This document shows positions 28,381 to 38,700 of a stretch of DNA of 64,000 nt, piece after piece. The position numbers and the translations under genes were made by a program. The notes beneath the pieces are model-generated. The model was not told where the DNA came from. It saw only the letters and a program-made list of their open reading frames with translations, and ran no database searches. Positions within the stretch are counted from its first letter, which is position 1. Each line of letters begins with the position of its first letter. Where the stretch lies: assembly GCA_035063765.1 (NCBI GenBank), contig JAPSFT010000001.1:133497-197496 (forward strand). The letters are read 5' to 3'. Source of the DNA: Deltaproteobacteria bacterium. Lineage in GTDB: Bacteria; Myxococcota_A; UBA9160; PR03.

Positions 28381-30114
28381 CTACCTACCACCGCCCTCCG
28401 TGGGGGTCAAGCGCGGGCCGCGCGCCGGAAGCAGCACGCGGAAGGTGGCGCCGCGACCCTCGAGGCTCTGCACCTCGATCCGCCCGCCGTGATCGGTCAC
28501 GATGCGATGGCAGATCATGAGCCCGAGGCCCGAGCCCTGGTCCGGGCCCTTGGTCGTGAAGAAGGGATCGAAGACCCGCTCGAGATCCTCGCTGCGGATC
28601 CCGTAGCCGTCGTCGGCGACCTCGAGGCTGGCGGCCTCCGCGCCCTCGAGCTCGGCCGGACCGACGCGCACCTGCACGTGGCCCATCGGCGCTTCACCCG
28701 CTGCGCCGTGCCCCGGGCGGGCGGTCGCGTGGATCGCGTTGACGAGGAGGTTCAGCGCCACCTGGTGCAGGTGGTCGCGCACGCCGACCACCTTCGGCAG
28801 GTCGCCCTCGTGCTCGACGGTGATCTCGACCCGCGCGCGGCCCGCCTCGGACGCGAGCAGCGCCACCGCCTCGGCCACGACCTCGCCGAGGTCGCAGGCC
28901 GCGCGCGTCCTCTCCTCACCACCTTCGCGGCCGAGGCTCCCCATCGCGCGCACGAGCGCGTGGATGCGGTCCACCTCGCGCAGGCCCAGGTCGTGGTAGT
29001 CGTGCCAGAACTCACGGTCGTCCTCGTGGCGCTTGGCGGGCGCGAGCGTGAGGAAGGTGCGGATCGCCACCAGCGGGTTGTTGATCTCGTGGGCGAGGCC
29101 CGCGGCCAGCGTGCCGAGCGTCCCGAGGCGGTCCGCACGGCGCACCTGCTCGCGCTCGCGCCGGAGGTCGGCGACCAGGCGCGCGTTCTCGATCGCGATC
29201 ACGGCCTGCGCCGCGAGCCCGTCGAGCAGCGTGTAGTCCGAAGCGCCGAAGCCCTCGCCGCCGCTCCGGTTGTCGGCAGCGAGCGCGCCGATGACGCCGG
29301 CGTGTCCCACCAGCGGCACCACCAGGATCTCGTCCGCGGCCACCTCGGTGGCGAGCCGGCGCACCGGGCCCTCGAGCTCGGTGAGCTCGCTCATGCGAAC
29401 GATCTGGGTGCGGTTCTCGAGCAGCCGCGCGACGAAGCCGGGCGCCGTCCTGGCGGGCACGTCGAGGTCGAGCAGGCGCGCCGACGGGCCGTCGCCGGCG
29501 CCTGCCGAGCAGCGGATCGCCTGCAGGCGCGTCCGGGTCTCGTCGAAGAGGAACACGATGCCGCCGTCGAAGCCGAAGTCACCGGTCACGGTGGCGAGAA
29601 TGCGGTCGAGGAGAGGGATCAGCTCGAGCTCGCGGTTCAGGAGCTTCGCGGCGCGGTTGAGCGCCTCCATCTCGTAGAGCAGCTCCTCCCGCTCGCGCAG
29701 GAGCGCGTACATCTCGATGCCGGTGCGGAGCGCGAGCCGCATCTCCTCGGGCCGCCACGGCTTCGCGACGTAGCGATAGATCCAGCCGTTGTTGATCGCC
29801 TCGGAGAGCGTGGCAGCGTCACCGTAGGCGGTGACCAGGATGCGCACGGTGCGCTCGTCCACCTCGCGCACCTTGGCGAGCAGCTCGACGCCGCTCATCC
29901 CGCCCATGCGATGATCCGAGAGCACGAGCGCGGCGGGGTGGTCATGGAGGCTCTGGAGCGCCTCCTCGCCGCTGCGCGCGGTGCGGATCTGGAACTCGCG
30001 CCGGAAGCCCAGCTCGAAGACGCGCAGGTTCTCGGGCTCGTCGTCGACGAAGAGGATCGGGTACTCGCGATGGTCGAGGAGCCGATCGACCCTAGGACCG
30101 AGACGCGGTCGCAT
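28381..30114 (-). CDS. Cytosolic REC-GAF-histidine kinase
   Basis: 577 residues, no transmembrane segment. Residues ~17-135: response-regulator receiver (ILFVDDEPENL, phospho-acceptor Asp67 in LSDHRMGG, Lys in VAKPWRPEE). Residues ~150-320: GAF sensor domain. Residues ~330-570: HisKA with the phospho-His in LAAGLAHEINNPL and HATPase with DHLHQVALNLLVNAIHA, DDGYGI and GSGLGLMICHRI. The start overlaps the preceding kinase by 23 bp, so the two form an operon. The receiver could take phosphate from that kinase and set this kinase's activity (inference). Confidence 0.92.
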   Translation of the reverse strand: MRPRLGPRVDRLLDHREYPILFVDDEPENLRVFELGFRREFQIRTARSGEEALQSLHDHPAALVLSDHRMGGMSGVELLAKVREVDERTVRILVTAYGDAATLSEAINNGWIYRYVAKPWRPEEMRLALRTGIEMYALLREREELLYEMEALNRAAKLLNRELELIPLLDRILATVTGDFGFDGGIVFLFDETRTRLQAIRCSAGAGDGPSARLLDLDVPARTAPGFVARLLENRTQIVRMSELTELEGPVRRLATEVAADEILVVPLVGHAGVIGALAADNRSGGEGFGASDYTLLDGLAAQAVIAIENARLVADLRREREQVRRADRLGTLGTLAAGLAHEINNPLVAIRTFLTLAPAKRHEDDREFWHDYHDLGLREVDRIHALVRAMGSLGREGGEERTRAACDLGEVVAEAVALLASEAGRARVEITVEHEGDLPKVVGVRDHLHQVALNLLVNAIHATARPGHGAAGEAPMGHVQVRVGPAELEGAEAASLEVADDGYGIRSEDLERVFDPFFTTKGPDQGSGLGLMICHRIVTDHGGRIEVQSLEGRGATFRVLLPARGPRLTPTEGGGR

Positions 30115-32944
30115 CGTGAGCCTCCACCGGCAATCCCAGGGTGAACGTGGCGCCGGCGCCCGGGGTGGAGCGCACCGCGAGGGAGCCGCCGTGCGCCTCC
30201 GCGATCCGCCGGCAGATCGAGAGACCGAGCCCCGTCCCGCGCCCGGCGGCCTTGGTGGTGAAGAACGGCTCGAAGATGCGTTCGGCCTGCGCCGGCTCGA
30301 CCCCCGGGCCGTCGTCCGACACCGTGACCTCGACCCCCCGGCCCGAGGCCGAGCGGGCCGCCCGGACCCGGACGGTGCCCCCCGTCTCTTCGAGCGCTTC
30401 CGCAGCGTTCTTGAGCAGGTTCAGGAAGAGCTGCTTGAGGGCGCCGGCGTCCCCCTCGATCAGGGGCAGGTCGGGCGCGATCTCGCGCTCGAGGCGGATC
30501 CCCTTGCTCGCGAGGGAGGAGCCTACGATCGCGAGGGTCGACCCGAGGGCATCGGCCACGTCCGTGTGCCTTTGCCCTCGTTCCCCTGGGGCACCGAAGT
30601 CGCGGAGGTCCGCGACGAGCCGCCCGGTCCGTTCCAGGCCCTCGATCACGATCGCGACCAGCTCGTCGAGCGTCGCCACCGCCTCCTCGAGCCCGATCTC
30701 GCCCTCGAGCCGCTGGAGCTCGCCCACCCGCTCGGGGAGCTTCGACGCATCGCACCAGTCGATCGCGGCCAGCCGGCCGGCGAACTCGCGCACCTCGCCG
30801 ACCGTCTCGCGGAGCACGCGGAGCGAGTTCAGGGCGAAGTTCACGGGGTTGTTGACCTCGTGCGCCACGCCGGCCGCCAGCTCACCCACCGCCGCCAGCC
30901 GCTCGGAGTGGATCAGTTGGACCTCGGTCGCTCGCAGGTGCTGGAGCGCGCGGTCGAGGGCCGCGTTCTGCTCCGCGAGCTCCTCCTGGAGGAGGCGAAG
31001 CCGCACGAGCGCGCGCGCCCGGGCCAGGAGCTCGCGCGGATGGAAGGGCTTCGTCACGTAGTCGTCGGCCCCGAGCTCGAGGCCCTGGATCTTCATCTCG
31101 CGCTCGGCCTTCGACGTGACCAGCATGACCGGCACGCCAGCCAGCGCCGCGTCGCCCTTGATCGCCTCGCACAGCTCCGTCCCGGACATCTCGGGCATCA
31201 TCACGTCGGTGACGACGAGCGCTGGCATGCGCTCGCGCACGAGCTCGAGCGCCTCCCGGCCGTTGCGTGCCGGCCGCACCGCGAACTCGGCGCCCAACAG
31301 GTGGGCCAACAGGCGCCGCATGTCGGCGTTGTCCTCGGCGACCACCACCTCCGGCCGCTGCGCGGGCGACACAGCGGCGGCATCCGGCGTCCTGCCCTCG
31401 GCCGCCTCGAAGCGCTCCACCGTCCGCTCGAGCTCGACGGTCTTGTAGCGGGCGGCGTAGCTGTCCCCGTCGATCGGCAACGATCCGCGCGCATCGTCCT
31501 CGGCGTGGTGATCGAGATCCGCAGCGATCGCGTCGAACGAGCGGCGGAGCGTCACGCCGCGGCCGTCGTCGGTCCGCACCACCTCCTCGGCGTCCGCGTC
31601 CTCGGTGCCGAGCGGCAGGAAAACGTGGAACTGGGAGCCGTGCCCCAGGCCCTCACTCGTCGCCCACGTCCGCCCGCCGTGCAGCGCGACGAGCTCGCGC
31701 ACCAGGGAGAGCCCGATCCCCGTGCCTTCGTGCCGCCGTGTCGCCGAGCCGTCCACCTGGGCGAAGCGGTCGAACACCCGCTCGAGCTCATCGGGCGGGA
31801 TGCCCGCGCCCGTGTCCGCGACGATCAGCTCGACGCCCGCCGGGAGCTCCTCTCCCGGCTCCGCTGCTTCCGCCCGGGCTCCCGATGCTGGCTGCGCGCT
31901 CACCGTGATCCGCCCGCCGGGATCCGTGAACTTGAGCGCGTTCCCGACCAGATTCACGAGCACCTTCTCGAGCGCGTCCGGATCCGCGTTCACGATCGGC
32001 AGCCCACTCACCCATTCCGCCTCGAGTGCCACCCGCTTCCGCTCCGCCATCGCTCGCGCGCTCTCGACCACCTCCTCCACCGCCCTCGCGAGCTCGAGCG
32101 GCTGCCGGTGCACCTCCATGAGCCCACTCTCGATCCGGGCATGGTCCAGCAGGTTGTTGATCAGCTTCAACAACCGCAGCGCGTTCTTGTGCATCGTCTC
32201 GAGATAGGACCGCTGCGCCGGCGGGATCGCCCCAAACTCCCCCGCCAACATCGAATCGAGCGGCGCAAGCATCAACGTCAGCGGCGTCCGCAGCTCGTGG
32301 TGGATGTTTGCGCTGAACCGCGATTTGGCCTCGTCCAGCTGGCGAAGCTGATCGCGCGCGCTTTCGATCTGCCGACGTCGCACGAAATCCTTGAAACGCC
32401 CCGAATCAAGCATGGCCGCGCTCGCCATGCCCACAATCCCACCTGATGCCAAGAAGATCAGATGAATCGCAAACGCTCTCGAGAACCCACCTAGTCCGAA
32501 CACTGGTGCCGCCACGAACGCCCCGAGAGCGAGCGCAACCAGTAGCGCTGTCTGCCTCGCATTCACCGGCACCATCACCGGCACACCCATCACGAACAGC
32601 ATCAGGCCTACATAGTAGTCAGTCGTGCTCGGCGAGTCCGTCTGATACACCACGGCGACCAGCATCCCCAGTGTTGCGAGGGTGACGGTCCACATGGCTC
32701 CAACCGGGTGCAATGAGTACCCACGAAACAGAACCGCGAACAGGACCAAGAAGAGCAGCCCTCGCCATACGAGCATGTCCCACGACTGGATCGGGAACGC
32801 AAATCTATCCAGTCCGCTAAAAATGATGTTGATACCTATCGTGACACCAGCACCTATTCGGACATGGTTGGGCATCAGAACACGGTCGAGTTCCGCTCGG
32901 AACTCGAGGTACGCTGACGGCTCCTTGATGTTCGAGGGATCCAT
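30092..32944 (-). CDS. Membrane hybrid kinase with two kinase cores (HK-REC-HK)
   Basis: 950 residues. Six predicted membrane helices (~28-180) with little periplasmic sequence; first kinase core with His216 in SANIHHELRTPLT and an HATPase (LVNLVGNALKF, DTGAGIPPDE, GTGIGLSLV). A receiver follows at ~530-650 with Asp in VVTDVMMPEMSG (~579) and Lys in YVTKPFHP. A short coiled coil leads to a second kinase core with His ~694 in LAAGVAHEVNNPVNF, then FLNLLKNAAEAL, DDGPGV and GTGLGLSICRRI. This suggests an internal relay. The 5' third, coding the membrane part, is less GC-rich than the rest of the gene and joins the low-GC island. Confidence 0.92.
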   Translation of the reverse strand: MDPSNIKEPSAYLEFRAELDRVLMPNHVRIGAGVTIGINIIFSGLDRFAFPIQSWDMLVWRGLLFLVLFAVLFRGYSLHPVGAMWTVTLATLGMLVAVVYQTDSPSTTDYYVGLMLFVMGVPVMVPVNARQTALLVALALGAFVAAPVFGLGGFSRAFAIHLIFLASGGIVGMASAAMLDSGRFKDFVRRRQIESARDQLRQLDEAKSRFSANIHHELRTPLTLMLAPLDSMLAGEFGAIPPAQRSYLETMHKNALRLLKLINNLLDHARIESGLMEVHRQPLELARAVEEVVESARAMAERKRVALEAEWVSGLPIVNADPDALEKVLVNLVGNALKFTDPGGRITVSAQPASGARAEAAEPGEELPAGVELIVADTGAGIPPDELERVFDRFAQVDGSATRRHEGTGIGLSLVRELVALHGGRTWATSEGLGHGSQFHVFLPLGTEDADAEEVVRTDDGRGVTLRRSFDAIAADLDHHAEDDARGSLPIDGDSYAARYKTVELERTVERFEAAEGRTPDAAAVSPAQRPEVVVAEDNADMRRLLAHLLGAEFAVRPARNGREALELVRERMPALVVTDVMMPEMSGTELCEAIKGDAALAGVPVMLVTSKAEREMKIQGLELGADDYVTKPFHPRELLARARALVRLRLLQEELAEQNAALDRALQHLRATEVQLIHSERLAAVGELAAGVAHEVNNPVNFALNSLRVLRETVGEVREFAGRLAAIDWCDASKLPERVGELQRLEGEIGLEEAVATLDELVAIVIEGLERTGRLVADLRDFGAPGERGQRHTDVADALGSTLAIVGSSLASKGIRLEREIAPDLPLIEGDAGALKQLFLNLLKNAAEALEETGGTVRVRAARSASGRGVEVTVSDDGPGVEPAQAERIFEPFFTTKAAGRGTGLGLSICRRIAEAHGGSLAVRSTPGAGATFTLGLPVEAHDATASRS

Positions 32945-33106
32945 CGGCCGCTACATCGGCCGACGCGCTCCCTTCCATGAGCCAGCGAGACCCACGATGA
33001 AACGCTAAAGACCATCGGCTGCTATCGCTGGATCCGCCGAAGCAGGTGTGGGTGCGAGAGCAACAGCCGATCCGCCAACGCGTACCGCAGCGCTATTCTC
33101 GCAGCG
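32945..33106. other. Intergenic stretch with a 14-bp near-perfect direct repeat
   Basis: 162 bp between two same-strand genes. It holds CGGCCG inverted copies near 32942-32960 and, at its left end, GCAGCGCTATTCTC followed directly by GCAGCGCTAGTCTC (33087-33114), the second copy running into the stop codon of the PilZ-fusion gene. No clear terminator or gene. Confidence 0.5.
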
Positions 33107-35659
33107 CTAGTCTCGCGCCCTAGCAACAAGCACAATGGCCTGCGGGGGATCTCCGAATGATCGCAAGCAGTCAACGACCTCGAAGCCCGCGTCTTCCAGC
33201 ATCGAGGCCATCTCGTCGCTATCGAGGAACCGAAACACCCCCGCTTCCTCCAAGTCCAGGATCCGAGCTGCTTCATTTAAAAACTGCCGTGTGGATGCCT
33301 CGAGCATGCGCTCGGAAGCCTCACCGAATACCTCACGGGCGCGACCCGCACGTAGCTCGTCCACTCCCTCGAAGAACACCCTTGAGGGGTCCGTGTCCTT
33401 CCGCATGGTCGACGCTACTACGCGTCCACCAGGTCGGATCGCTGGCCGAAGATCCCGGAGAAGATCGGCTGGGTCACTGACGTACCCAAGAAGAAGCGAG
33501 AGCAACGCCGCGCTGTATCGCTTCGGAGTGAAGATCCGCTGTCGATCTCGGTGATCTTCGAGATTGCAGCATTCGAACGTGACTCCCATCCTCATACAAG
33601 TCGCGATTCCTAGTCGGGCTCTTGCTCGCTCAAGAGCCTCCTCTACGAAATCAATCTCGTCGATTGAGATACCTCGCAATTCGTAGCCACGTTCGACGAG
33701 GCCAAGAGGAAACGAACCCGTCCCGGACCCTACATCGGCGATTCTGTCGCCGTCGACTAGTCTCAGTGCGTCAATCTGCACGTTCATCAGAGTCCGATAC
33801 GCGCTGCTGGCGTTCATCAGCTCGATCCCGAGGTGGCCGTCTTGGCCAATCAAGTAGCTCCGCCAGAAATCGCGCAGCTGAAGGGATACCTTGGGCACTC
33901 GTGCCCGTTCAGCTGTTCGCCTTTCCTCAAGAAGCCTCAGGTCTGGAAGTACGCCAGCGACTTTGCGTCCCGTCGCTATCGAAGCAGTCTCGGCAGCCAC
34001 AAGCTGAAAGACCTCCAACGCCTCGAGGCTGCTTCGTAACTGGTGCCCTGTCGGGACCTCGATCAAACGGCGACCCTCACGTTGACCGCAACCCAGAATC
34101 TCTCCAACCCGGTCTAGCTCGAGCCAACCGTCGTAAGCTCCGTGGATCCAAGTGATCGGTACGCGAATTGCCTCCATATCCCGGCGGGCGTCCTCGAGGA
34201 ATGGTAGGCGTAAGTCGATCGCATCGCGGACGATCCCATCGACGTCCACCCTTACCCCCATCACCTCTTGTGATCCAAAAGCCAGGCCACGCTCAAAACC
34301 GCCGACGTAGTCCACTCCGCCTGAAACAGCGCGTAGGCCCGATTGAAGATCAGGTGTCCCGACGACACTCACCCACCCAGCGAAGGTCCGGCCGCCGTCG
34401 AGCAGAACGGCACGCCGTCCCTCAATCGATGCTGCACTGAAGGTAATCAAGACGACCTTGGCGCAGTTGAGTTGACCGGATTCGGTCATAAACTGCGCGG
34501 CCGCGGAGATATCCTCGATCGCGTGCGACAGCCTGAAGGCAAGATGCTCCGAGCTGGACGCACTGAAGCCAGGCTCCTTATACGACTCCCCTCTTCGTCG
34601 AGTCCCATCGAATCGCAACACCGCTACGCCGCATCCTGCCTTTCGAAACGTCTCGACAATCGTGAGGGCGAGGGGCAGAAGGGTTTCCTTTGTTCGGCCC
34701 CATGCAGGAGGAATCACGACGCTGGTGATCGGCCCCTCCGCTTCCGTGCGATCGAGGATCCCCCGAAGGCGTTCGCCACGAGAGTTTTCGAAGTCGACGA
34801 GTTCAATCGGGTGCGATGCTATCGCGCTCCCGCGAGACCACACGCGTGCTCTGGCCGCGGCTGCCCCGGCCGACAACAGGTTCACTCCTGTTCGAACACG
34901 CTGCCAACGGCTGGAATCCGCGATTCGTTCCCGACGCTCCACTGCGAGCGGCGGAGTATGTCTTGCTTCGCTGATCGCCATTCCCGCGCACGTCCAATTG
35001 CGAGGCGAAGCCATCGGCTTGAGGTGCTTGATTTGACCCCAACGCATGGTACCGGCCAGGTCGCCATTCTCGAAGCGAACCTCGAGCGTCTCACCCAGAC
35101 GAACGTTCGGATGACCAGCCAAGCAGACGTTGAGACCCACTGGTGAGTAGTCCTCGACAACAGCATCCGAAGACCAACCGGATTCAATGCTCCGAACTCG
35201 AACTGTCCACTTCGAAGGACCGTCGCTTGTTAAACGGTTACGATCCCGTCTTTCGGCGACGTAGAGAATCGTGGGAATCGAGATGCGCGCCGCGGGCTGG
35301 GAGAGGTCGTCGATTGCCAGCGTGGTGAACGAGAAGACCCGCCCATCCACTCCAAAGCGAAGCAGGAACCTGCTTCCTGCCGAACCCTCGAGACCTGAAG
35401 TTCGTACGACAAGATGATCTTCTTCGACCGCTCGGATCCGCGCCTGTTCCGCCTCACCCGTGATCGTGCGCCGGCCGCTCAGGACCAGGCGTGAGGTACA
35501 GGCGACTCTGAAGAGCTCGCGTATCACGGCTCCGTCCGAAACAGCGCCCGCGTGCAATCGACTCAGGGTGGTGTTCGAAACCCCGAAATCGGGCTGGAGT
35601 GCCACGTCCCCCCCCGCGACTGATGGCGACGCATCGGATTCCTGCGTCGAACGCGACAA
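33107..35659 (-). CDS. YcgR-type PilZ - LuxD-like acyl hydrolase - SAM methyltransferase fusion
   Basis: 850 residues, three modules. (1) Residues ~40-230 look like a YcgR c-di-GMP receptor: a PilZN-like beta barrel, then PilZ with RxxxR (Arg138-Arg142) and DYSPVG (170-175, the DxSxxG motif). (2) Residues ~285-590 are an alpha/beta hydrolase resembling the LuxD acyl-transferase of bacterial luminescence: VAVLRFDGTRRRGES, nucleophile in LITFSAASIEG (Ser408 or Ser411), SVVGTPDLQSGL, Asp510 in HGAYDGW, His539 in PTGHQL, and the LuxD-like tail LPDLRLLEERR. (3) Residues ~600-850 are a class I methyltransferase with DVGSGTGSF (642-650). Inferred role: c-di-GMP-controlled acyl transfer or release coupled to methylation. 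Start TTG 35659 is weakly supported. Clearly lower GC than the flanks. Confidence 0.82.
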   Translation of the reverse strand: MSRSTQESDASPSVAGGDVALQPDFGVSNTTLSRLHAGAVSDGAVIRELFRVACTSRLVLSGRRTITGEAEQARIRAVEEDHLVVRTSGLEGSAGSRFLLRFGVDGRVFSFTTLAIDDLSQPAARISIPTILYVAERRDRNRLTSDGPSKWTVRVRSIESGWSSDAVVEDYSPVGLNVCLAGHPNVRLGETLEVRFENGDLAGTMRWGQIKHLKPMASPRNWTCAGMAISEARHTPPLAVERRERIADSSRWQRVRTGVNLLSAGAAAARARVWSRGSAIASHPIELVDFENSRGERLRGILDRTEAEGPITSVVIPPAWGRTKETLLPLALTIVETFRKAGCGVAVLRFDGTRRRGESYKEPGFSASSSEHLAFRLSHAIEDISAAAQFMTESGQLNCAKVVLITFSAASIEGRRAVLLDGGRTFAGWVSVVGTPDLQSGLRAVSGGVDYVGGFERGLAFGSQEVMGVRVDVDGIVRDAIDLRLPFLEDARRDMEAIRVPITWIHGAYDGWLELDRVGEILGCGQREGRRLIEVPTGHQLRSSLEALEVFQLVAAETASIATGRKVAGVLPDLRLLEERRTAERARVPKVSLQLRDFWRSYLIGQDGHLGIELMNASSAYRTLMNVQIDALRLVDGDRIADVGSGTGSFPLGLVERGYELRGISIDEIDFVEEALERARARLGIATCMRMGVTFECCNLEDHRDRQRIFTPKRYSAALLSLLLGYVSDPADLLRDLRPAIRPGGRVVASTMRKDTDPSRVFFEGVDELRAGRAREVFGEASERMLEASTRQFLNEAARILDLEEAGVFRFLDSDEMASMLEDAGFEVVDCLRSFGDPPQAIVLVARARD

Positions 35660-35750
35660 GCCTACCGAGGTTGAACCAAGAAGTGCTACGGGCCTTTACG
35701 CGCAGAGCTGCGGGGCCCGGAGAGCCCCCCCCCGGGGGGGCGGGGGGGCG
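35660..35750. terminator. GC-homopolymer hairpin between the regulator and fusion genes
   Basis: Directly after the regulator's TGA (35751) the sequence has runs of G and C (35725-35750) that can pair as a long pure-GC stem, plus GCAGAGCTGC near 35702. It could stop transcription from the regulator, but there is no T tract and such runs are also error-prone in sequencing. Confidence 0.35.
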
Positions 35751-38700
35751 TCAGCCCGAAGCGATTCTCTGATGGAGGTGCGCCATACCGAGCTTCGCCG
35801 CGCGTGCGCGAGCCTTCCCGCGTAGAGCTTCGATCTCGCTTGGAGCGCGCCCATTCCGCCGCCATACCCGGGCGAGTCCCGCTTCCGAGTGCGCCAACCA
35901 AGGCTCGCCTTCGCACCGGGCGCCTTCCTCGATTGAGCGCCCGTACCACGCCTCTGCCTCCGAATAGAGCCCCATCGTCTCGGAGAGCATTCCGAGATAC
36001 CGCGCTACGGGACCCCAAGTCATTACACAGAATCCCAGAACCAAAACGCGACCCTCAAGAGGAAGCAGTAGCCCCCGCAGCACTTCAGCAGCATCCGCGC
36101 GCCCAAGCAACACCGCCGACTCGCTCATCGCCACTAGCGCGGTCGGCCAATCGAGACGTCGATGCGCTCTCCCACTCACTTCTGCGAGAAGCTCATCGAG
36201 CTCCCTTGAGGCTGCACGAGCTTCTCCGCTCAACGCCAACCCCCAACAGCGACTCGCACGCCAGCCAATGAACACGGGATAACGGTTGCTCGCCGCTTCC
36301 GATATCGCAACGACCTCCGCTCCCGCCCCTCTCTCCGCCGCGTGTATGATCGACTGCGCCATCTTACTCAGGAACACATTCGCATCCCCAATTCGCCTTC
36401 CAATCTCTACACATCGCGCCATACTCTCTTCCGCGCGAAGGAACCGCCCTGTATGAAGCGCTCGCGCCGCGTCGAGCAAATGCCCATACCAGAGTGGTTG
36501 CGGTTGCTTGAGATCACGTGCTAACACGCGGAACTCCGCAGCCGATCTATCGAATGCGCCCATCTCTCCGCACTCGAGCTCACCGACACACTGGTGCAGC
36601 AGGGATACCGCCAGCGCTTCTTTGCTGCCAATCTCACGAGCAATACCGACTGCTTCAGTCGCCAACTCTCGACGCGCATCCACCTCGTATGGTGTCCATT
36701 CAGCCAGCCACCTGGCGAGAATGACCTGAAGCCTTATTGCCGGATCCCATGCTCCTCTGACCAAGGCTGCTGCGTGCCGACTTTGCGCAATGCATTCCTC
36801 TCCGTCCTCCGACCAGAACAGCGCAGCCCCTAGACGCGCCATCACTAGAGCACGCCACTGCTCCTCACCCGTATCCAACGAGGCCAGTGCTCGGCGGAGA
36901 ACCGAAACCAAGAACTCATCTGGCACTCCCGCTTCGACCGCAAAGAACCCTGGCGCTGCACCGATCGCGGCCTCCGCCAACAACCCGGGTGCCGCGATCG
37001 AGTCCGCCACTCTCGCCGCACGTTCGAAGGTCTGCCGGGCTGCTGCCCGGTCGCCCGAGCGAAGCTGTTCTGTGCCCATCCTCAGCAAGATCGCGCAATG
37101 GCGCTCAAACCCTTCGCTCCACGCGCCCTCGGCTATCCGCAACGCCCGCCCAAAGTGGACCGACGCTTCTTCGTATGCCAATCCATCACTCGCGGCACGC
37201 CCAGCCTCGCAAGCCAAATCAATAGCTCGCTCAGCTCCACAAACCTCGATCGCCTCCCCGAAGTGGTATGCGATCTCCGGCAAACGCTCACGCCGCATCG
37301 GCTCAAATCTATCAAGAACCTCGCCAATCGCGGCGTGGAGTTGAGTACGTTCCGGATCGTCGAGGCCCTCGTACAACACATCTCGCACAAGGGCATGCGA
37401 GAACCTCCACCGCTCCCTGTCCCCGCCAATCCGTGTGACAACCCCTCCCGACGAGGCCTCACGCAGAGCCGTGCACACCCTGTTGCTATTCCATCCGACA
37501 GCACGTTGGACGAGCCAGCTCTCGAACTCACGCCCCACAACTGCCGCTACTCGGAGCAACTTCCTACCGTCAGAGCTTAAGGCGTCAACCTGCCGCACGA
37601 CCGCATCCCGGACTGTCCGCGGCAATGCGCCCGCGACCCGCCCTGTCGCTTCCGGATCACTCGGCAGAAATGGCAGAAGCTGCCACAAGAAAAAGGGATT
37701 CCCGTTCGTAAGATTCCCGATCGCATCCGTCTGCTCAGGCGACGGCGTTCGCCCCGTCGCTCTCCGTATCAGCTTTGCAATGTCGCTCGATCCCAGTCCT
37801 TCAAGGGCCAACGTGATACCATCCACACGTCGCGAGATCGTGGACACGAGATCCAATCGACCTTGCTCCGACTCCAGCTCCAGCCGCCGGTACGTAGCCA
37901 GCACGAGCATGTGCTCCTCTTGGAGATCGTGCAGAACGAAGTCGAGGAGGAGCAATGTCGACATATCAGCTCGATGGATATCATCGAGAACCAGTACAAG
38001 AACACGGCCCGCGCTTGCTCGCCGAAGAAACCGAGCGAAGCTGTCGAATAGCCGAAATCGTGCGTTAGCCGGCGGCAGCACATTGGAAGCCGATTCGGAG
38101 GCAGATCGCAGCCCAGGAACCCATGCTGCGATCTCTGGAGCATCACACGCGAGCATCTGCGCTGCATCCCGATTCACTTCGCCCTCGCAGAGCTGCTTCG
38201 CGATGTGGCCCCATGGCCAGAACGAGGGAGCACCCTCCTCTTCGCGACACCGTCCAACTGCAACGAGCGCACCCACGTCACACGCGATCGAGGCGAACTC
38301 CTCGGTCAGGCGCGACTTACCGATTCCTGGCTCTCCCAAGATGCACGCGAACCGGGCGCGCGAACCGCCCCGGCTCGAGAGTAGATCTGTAAGAGCTGAC
38401 AGCTCGAAGTCTCGGCCGACGAACGATGTCGATGTCGTAGCGTCCCTACCTAGGGGCTCCTTCTGGCAGTCCTCGACTTCTGTGTGAAGGCGATATCCCC
38501 GCCCTCGATGCGTAATGATTACCTGAGCCCTCTTCGCGTTATCTCCGAGAGCCCGACGCGCTGCGGCTATCGCGACGGTCAAGGATCCCTTCGATACCGC
38601 TCGGCCCTTCCAGAGAACGCGAAATAGCTCGTCGTTTGGCACAATTCGACCACGATTCTGAAGAAGGTAGGCAATCAGGTCGAAGACCCTGCGCTCGATC

